A stretch of DNA of 64,000 bases, from positions 1 through 64,000 of the forward strand of contig NZ_JARLTC010000002.1 of the NCBI RefSeq assembly GCF_029382225.1, in the 5' to 3' direction. Each line of letters opens with the position of its first letter. Positions within the stretch are counted from its first letter, which is position 1. The position numbers and the translations under genes were made by a program. The stretch is from Spongiactinospora sp. TRM90649 (GTDB lineage: Bacteria > Actinomycetota > Actinomycetes > Streptosporangiales > Streptosporangiaceae). Positions 59,604 to 64,000 of the stretch are shown here, piece after piece. A model generated the notes under the pieces. The model was not told the DNA's origin. It did not search any database and was given only the letters and a program-made list of their open reading frames with translations.

Positions 59604-60836
59604 CTAGCGGATCGTGATGCCGTTCACCACCTTGGCGATGTCGGGCCACAACGCCTTGCGGGTGTCGGGGACCGTCATCAGCACCATGCCCGGCTTCGCG
59701 CGGCCTATGTCGGCCACCGCGATCGCCGTGCGCGAAGTGCGCTTCCTGCCGTCGATCTGGTAGGTCGCCGTGTAGGTGAGCGCCCAGCCCTTACCCCCGG
59801 CGATCCGGGCGCTGCCCGTCCAGGCCAGCGTCGCCCCCGCCGGATGGTAGGTGCGCAACGCCCACTTGGCCCCGGAGACGGCGGCCTTGCGCAGCGCCGC
59901 GTCGCCGGTCAGCGACTTCGGGGCCGTGCCGGGCAACTGCCCGGACACCAGCATCGTGTACGGCGCGCGCCACTTGCCCACGCGCTGCGCCGTCGAGAAC
60001 GGCGTGGACGCCGCCGGAACCCAGGGAGCCCCCAGCCGCGAGTAGCCGAGCCCGGCCTTGGCGTCGTCCACCAGGCCGATCACCACGCTGCCCGCGCCCG
60101 CGTAGACCGGCAGGGCCTTGGCCTTCGGGGCGGCCGGCACCACGATCGCGGCGGGGCTGGGCGTCGCCGCGCCGGAGTCGCGGACCACGACCTCGGCCCC
60201 CGCCTGGCCGTCGGGCTTGTTCCGCGCCTCGTCGCCGGAGAAGACCACGAAGATCAGCAGCACGATGACCACGGTCGCGATGGTGGCCCCGACCGTGTAG
60301 ACGATGCGCACCGGCAGTTCGGAGGCACGACCCAGCAGGCCGCGCGGCCCAGGTGCGGCGGCGGCGGGCTTACCCGGGGCCTTACCGCCGGAGCCGCCGG
60401 AGCCGCCGGGGCCACCGGGGCCACCGGAGGCGCCGTACTGGCCGCCGCCCGGCAGGAGCGAGGAGAACTGGCCCGGCGGGCGCGACGGCGGGGCGGGCGG
60501 CAGCCGGCGAGGGAACGATCCAGCGGGCTTCGACGAGCGGAGGTCGGCGGTGGTGTCGATGTCGTCGGCCCCCACGACCTCGACGAACATCTGCGCCCGC
60601 GACTTGGCGTCCTCCCTCCCCCGCACCCCGGTCGCGGCGCCGGAGCCTCCCGCACGCGACGCGGCGACCGAACCCCCCGATGCCGCCGCCGGCTCCCGAT
60701 CACCGGAGGCCGGCTCACGCTTACGGGAGGCCGTCTTGTCGGGGTCGGGGCCGGAAGAGGACGACGGTAGATCGGCGGGCCTGCCGTCGGCGCGCACTCG
60801 GGGCATTGGGGCTGTGGCATCGTCAAGGTCCGCCAT
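59604..60836 (-). CDS. Membrane-anchored protein with disordered N-terminus
   Basis: 410 residues. The first ~170 are low-complexity Ser/Pro/Gly/Ala with one ordered patch (A-Q-M-F-V-E-V-V-G-A-D-D-I-D-T-T). One membrane helix (I-A-T-V-V-I-V-L-L-I-F-V-V-F) precedes an exported domain of about 200 residues ending V-V-N-G-I-T-I-R. The layout (disordered cytoplasmic segment, helix, external domain) suggests a phosphorylation-target or scaffold protein, but that is inference. It is divergent from the HtrA-like gene. Confidence 0.75.
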   Translation of the reverse strand: MADLDDATAPMPRVRADGRPADLPSSSSGPDPDKTASRKREPASGDREPAAASGGSVAASRAGGSGAATGVRGREDAKSRAQMFVEVVGADDIDTTADLRSSKPAGSFPRRLPPAPPSRPPGQFSSLLPGGGQYGASGGPGGPGGSGGSGGKAPGKPAAAAPGPRGLLGRASELPVRIVYTVGATIATVVIVLLIFVVFSGDEARNKPDGQAGAEVVVRDSGAATPSPAAIVVPAAPKAKALPVYAGAGSVVIGLVDDAKAGLGYSRLGAPWVPAASTPFSTAQRVGKWRAPYTMLVSGQLPGTAPKSLTGDAALRKAAVSGAKWALRTYHPAGATLAWTGSARIAGGKGWALTYTATYQIDGRKRTSRTAIAVADIGRAKPGMVLMTVPDTRKALWPDIAKVVNGITIR

Positions 60837-60966
60837 GGCCGCAGGCTACGTCACCCGGGGCTCGCCCGCAGCCCCCCGCCCCCTCGTTAACGACGCCGTG
60901 GAGCCCGTGCGTAACCGCGCGACTACTCATCGCCGGGACGGGGAACGTACCGGGGATGGGGAAGGG

Positions 60967-62103
60967 ATGGGGAACGTGACTCGGCGGCTCGTGTTCGCCC
61001 TCTGCGCGGTCGCGCTGGCCGTGAGCGCGGGATGCGGGGCGCCCATCGGCGGCAGGCAGACCGCGACGCCGACGGTGACGGCCACCGCGACCCCCGGCAC
61101 GCCGACCGGAACGCCGGCGACCCCCGGCGCCACCCAGACGGCCGGGCCGCCCGTGACCCCTCCCGACAGCGCGCTCGCCGTCGAGCAGACCAACGAGAAG
61201 GTCATCGCCGCCGTGCTGCCGTCGATCGTGCAGATCACCACCAAGACCGGCCTCGGGTCGGGGGTCATCTACGACACGGCCGGGCACATCATCACCAACG
61301 CCCACGTGGTCGGCGGCGCGCGGACCTTCCAGGTCACCCCCGCGACCGGCGGCTCGCCGCGAGACGCCGTGCTTGTGGAGGCCTTCTCGATCGGCGACCT
61401 CGCGGTGATCAAGGTGTCCGACGCCCGGGGGCTCATCCCCGCCAGGTTCGGCGACTCCGGCGAGCTGCGGGTGGGCCAGATGGTGCTCGCCATGGGCAAC
61501 CCGCTGGGCCTGTCCGGCAGCGTCACCAACGGCATCGTCTCGGCGCTCGGCCGTACGGTCTCCGAGCCCGAGAGCAGCGGCACGCCCGGCGCGACGATCA
61601 CCAACGCGGTGCAGACCTCCGCCGCGATCAACCCCGGCAACAGCGGCGGCGCGCTGGTCAACCTGCAGGGCGAGGTGATCGGCATCCCCACGCTCGCCGC
61701 CACCAACCCCGAGCTGGGCGGCGGCGCGGCCCCCGGCATCGGCTTCGCGATCCCGAGCAGCACGGTGACCGACATCGCCAACCAGATCATCACGCAGGGC
61801 AAGGTCAGCAACACCCGCCGGGCCGCGCTGGGCGTCACAGTCAGCGGCGCGGTGGGCGCCGACGGCAGCCCGGCCGGGGTCAACATCGTCCGGGTCGCCA
61901 AGGGCGGGGGCGCCGACCAGGCGGGCATCCGGGCGGGCGACATCGTGCTGTCCGTGAACGGCACGGAGACGCTGACCGTCGCCGCCCTGTCCGAGGTGCT
62001 GGCGACCCTCAAACCCGGTCAGACCGCCAAGGTCAAGGTGATGCGCCCGGACGGCTCGACCCAGACGGTCGACGTCAAGCTGAGCGAGCTGCCCAGCGAC
62101 TAG
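60967..62103 (+). CDS. HtrA/DegP-like serine protease, probable lipoprotein
   Basis: 378 residues from ATG 60967. The signal sequence ends V-S-A-G-C-G, a plausible lipobox, followed by a Thr/Pro-rich spacer. The trypsin-like domain has a complete triad: His113 (I-T-N-A-H-V-V-G), Asp144 (G-D-L-A-V-I-K-V) and Ser226 (N-P-G-N-S-G-G-A-L). One PDZ domain follows (A-G-I-R-A-G-D-I-V-L-S-V-N-G). It is expected to degrade or refold damaged envelope proteins outside the membrane. Its end faces the ABC exporter gene across a short hairpin. Confidence 0.93.
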   Translation: MGNVTRRLVFALCAVALAVSAGCGAPIGGRQTATPTVTATATPGTPTGTPATPGATQTAGPPVTPPDSALAVEQTNEKVIAAVLPSIVQITTKTGLGSGVIYDTAGHIITNAHVVGGARTFQVTPATGGSPRDAVLVEAFSIGDLAVIKVSDARGLIPARFGDSGELRVGQMVLAMGNPLGLSGSVTNGIVSALGRTVSEPESSGTPGATITNAVQTSAAINPGNSGGALVNLQGEVIGIPTLAATNPELGGGAAPGIGFAIPSSTVTDIANQIITQGKVSNTRRAALGVTVSGAVGADGSPAGVNIVRVAKGGGADQAGIRAGDIVLSVNGTETLTVAALSEVLATLKPGQTAKVKVMRPDGSTQTVDVKLSELPSD

Positions 62104-62123
62104 CCCCCTCACCGAGCGGGGGC
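62103..62123. terminator. Short hairpin between convergent genes
   Basis: GCCCCC (62103-62108) pairs with GGGGGC (62118-62123) over a 9-base loop, directly after the protease stop. It could terminate transcripts from either side. The stem is short, so support is modest. Confidence 0.4.
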
Positions 62124-62142
62124 CGGTCGCCGGGCCCCGGCG

Positions 62143-63987
62143 CTAGGCCAGGCTGTCCAGCCACGCCTGGTGCAGGCCCGCGAAGCGTCCCGAGGTGGCG
62201 ATGAGCCGGTCGGGCGAGCCGTCCTCGACCACCCGCCCGCCGTCCATCACCAGCACCCGCTCGGCGATCTCGACGGTGGACAGCCGGTGCGCGATGATCA
62301 GCGCCGTGCGGTCGGCGAGGATCGTGCGCAGCGCCCGCTGGACCAGCCGCTCGCTCGGCACGTCCAGGCTGGAGGTCGCCTCGTCCAGGATCAGCACCGC
62401 CGGGTCGGCGAGGAAGGCCCTGGCGAAGGCGATGAGCTGGCGCTGTCCCGCCGACATCCGCCCGCCGCGCTTGCCGACCTCGGTGTCGTAGCCGTCGGGC
62501 AGCCCGGCGACGAAGTCGTGCGCGCCGATGGCCTTGGCCGCCGCCACGATCTCGGCCCGGGACGCCTCCGGGCGCCCGAACCTGATGTTCTCCGCCACCG
62601 TGCCGGTGAACAGGAAGTTCTCCTGGGTCACCATGACCACCGCGCGGCGCAGCGTGACCTCGTCGAGGTCACGCAGGTCCAGGCCGTCCAGCAGCACCCG
62701 CCCCGCGCGCGGGTCGTAGAAGCGGGAGATCAGCTTGGCCAGCGTGGTCTTGCCCGCGCCGGTCGCGCCCACCACGGCGACCGTCTGCCCGGCCGGGATG
62801 CGCAGGTCGAGCCGGTGCAGGATGGGGATCTCCGGCACGTAGGAGAACTCCACCCCCTCGAAGGTCACCGCTCCCCTGGGCTCCGGGAGCGGCGACGGCG
62901 ACGCGGGCTCGGCCACCTCCGGCTCCTCCTCCAGCACGCCGGACAGCTTCTCCAGCGCCGCGCCCGCCGACTGCAGGGTGTTGTAGAACTGGCTGATCTC
63001 CTGCATCGGCTCGTAGAACTGCCGCAGGTACAGCATGAACGCGGCGAGCACGCCGACCAGCACCTCACCCTGGACGGCGAGCCACCCGCCGTACACCAGC
63101 ACCACCGCGATGGTGGCGTTGCCGATCAGCTTCACCCCCGGCATGAAGACCGCGACCAGCCGCATGCTCCGGGCGTTCGCCTCCCGGTAGTTCTGGTTCA
63201 GCTCGCCGAAGATCTCCTGGTTGCGCGGCTCCCGCCGGAACGCCTGCACGGCCCGGATGCCCGTCATCGACTCCACGAAGTGCACGATCACCAGCGCGAC
63301 CGTCTCGCGGGTCCTGCGGTAGGCGACGGCGGACTTCCGCCGGAACCATCCCGTCAGGAACAGCAGCACCGGCAGCGGGAGCAACGCGACCAGGCCCAGG
63401 TGGACGTCGAGGACGAGCAGCAGCACGGCCGTCCCGGCCAGCGTCAGCACGGCGGTGACCAGGCTGTCGAAGCCGGACTGCAGGAGTTCGGCGATGGCCT
63501 CCACGTCGGAGGTCAGTCTGGAGATGACCCGCCCGGAGGTGTAGCGCTCGTGGAAGGCCATGGACAGCTTCTGGAAGTGGTCGAACACCCTTCTGCGCAG
63601 TTCGAGCAGGATGTCCTGGCCGATCCGTCCGGACAGCGTGAGGAACGCGCGCCGGGTGAACGCCTGGATCAGCGCCGCCGCCAGGATCAGCCCGACGATG
63701 AGCAGCAGTGTGCCGGAGCCCCGGCCCTCCAGCATCGGCGGGATGCCGTCGTCGATGCCGATCTTCACCAGGAACGGGATGGACAGCGCGGCGGCGTTGC
63801 ACACCACGATGATGACGATGAGCACGGCGATGGCCCTGCGGTGGGAGCGCAGCAGCTCGCCGAGCAGCCGCCGGGAGCGGGCCCGCAGCAGCACCGAGAC
63901 CTGTTCGGACAGCTCGTCCTGGTTCTCACTGGCGACGCCGCGCCAGTCCTGCCCCTCCGGGGCGGTCTGGGTTTCGGAGACGGTCAT
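62143..63987 (-). CDS. ABC exporter, fused permease and ATPase
   Basis: 614 residues: six membrane helices (about 50-325), then a nucleotide-binding domain. Walker A G-A-T-G-A-G-K-T is at 407-414 and Q455 in the Q-loop. The signature M-S-A-G-Q is at 511-515, Walker B V-L-I-L-D-E at 531-536 with catalytic Glu536, and the switch residue is His567. It is a half-transporter that must dimerise. Such genes are often paired, so a partner may lie just beyond the window. The ATG is preceded by GGGAGG. Substrate unknown (lipid or drug export is typical). Confidence 0.94.
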   Translation of the reverse strand: MTVSETQTAPEGQDWRGVASENQDELSEQVSVLLRARSRRLLGELLRSHRRAIAVLIVIIVVCNAAALSIPFLVKIGIDDGIPPMLEGRGSGTLLLIVGLILAAALIQAFTRRAFLTLSGRIGQDILLELRRRVFDHFQKLSMAFHERYTSGRVISRLTSDVEAIAELLQSGFDSLVTAVLTLAGTAVLLLVLDVHLGLVALLPLPVLLFLTGWFRRKSAVAYRRTRETVALVIVHFVESMTGIRAVQAFRREPRNQEIFGELNQNYREANARSMRLVAVFMPGVKLIGNATIAVVLVYGGWLAVQGEVLVGVLAAFMLYLRQFYEPMQEISQFYNTLQSAGAALEKLSGVLEEEPEVAEPASPSPLPEPRGAVTFEGVEFSYVPEIPILHRLDLRIPAGQTVAVVGATGAGKTTLAKLISRFYDPRAGRVLLDGLDLRDLDEVTLRRAVVMVTQENFLFTGTVAENIRFGRPEASRAEIVAAAKAIGAHDFVAGLPDGYDTEVGKRGGRMSAGQRQLIAFARAFLADPAVLILDEATSSLDVPSERLVQRALRTILADRTALIIAHRLSTVEIAERVLVMDGGRVVEDGSPDRLIATSGRFAGLHQAWLDSLA

Positions 63988-64000
63988 CGCAGCGCCTCCC

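Noticed and set aside
1-64000. CRISPR array, prophage, rRNA operon or classic PKS/NRPS cluster
   Set aside because: No regularly spaced repeats with unique spacers, phage structural genes, rRNA sequence or megasynthase motifs were seen.

Overview
The window is high-GC actinobacterial DNA. The gene families (eukaryotic-like Ser/Thr kinases with extracellular sensor domains, a LAL regulator, PLL-type lectin repeats, DUF3068 and AftD-like envelope proteins) suggest a filamentous actinomycete, most likely Streptosporangiales. That placement is inferred from gene content; no rRNA or taxonomic marker is present.

Layout. 1-7271 is a decayed accessory region: a left-truncated lectin-repeat protein, small orphan genes, an imine-reductase-like/MerR divergent pair, a Tn3 transposase scar and an MFS remnant. 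It stops at the 3' end of a tRNA-Arg(CCG). 7461-16163 holds a single-domain response regulator, a large LAL regulator, a LysE exporter/LacI pair and a PLP-enzyme/TIM-barrel pair. 16207-20407 is an OmpR-type regulator with a histidine kinase fused in frame to a polytopic DUF4153/4173-like membrane region. 20584-25810 is a four-gene signalling cassette: two Ser/Thr kinases, one kinase-less membrane sensor and one predicted pseudokinase, all with a related two-cysteine extracellular domain. 25912-40584 is mostly metabolic and housekeeping genes: DUF3817, SURF1, a Baeyer-Villiger-type monooxygenase, gamma-glutamyltransferase, a NarL-type two-component system, a Sel1-repeat protein, alanine dehydrogenase, an M20 peptidase, a RarD-type transporter and a cysteine-dioxygenase-like cupin. 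Two wrecked genes lie among them, a class III aminotransferase and a LysR regulator.

40581-56725 is a cell-envelope glycan locus: DprE2, DprE1, a UbiA-type phosphoribosyltransferase, a GT-C-like protein, two DUF3068 proteins, an acyltransferase 3, an AftD-like arabinosyltransferase, a GT4 glycosyltransferase, a tiny DUF2613-like protein, a polytopic membrane protein and an FkbM methyltransferase. DprE1, DprE2 and UbiA together would make polyprenyl-phosphoryl-arabinose, which the GT-C and AftD-like enzymes could use. 56756-63987 carries a small secreted protein, a double-length acyl-CoA dehydrogenase behind a striking dyad cluster, a membrane-anchored unknown, an HtrA-like protease and an ABC exporter.

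The best candidates for something under-described are the kinase/pseudokinase/sensor cassette, the histidine kinase-DUF4153 fusion with a retained internal ribosome binding site, and the arabinan-like locus whose DprE1 has alanine where mycobacteria have the benzothiazinone-target cysteine.
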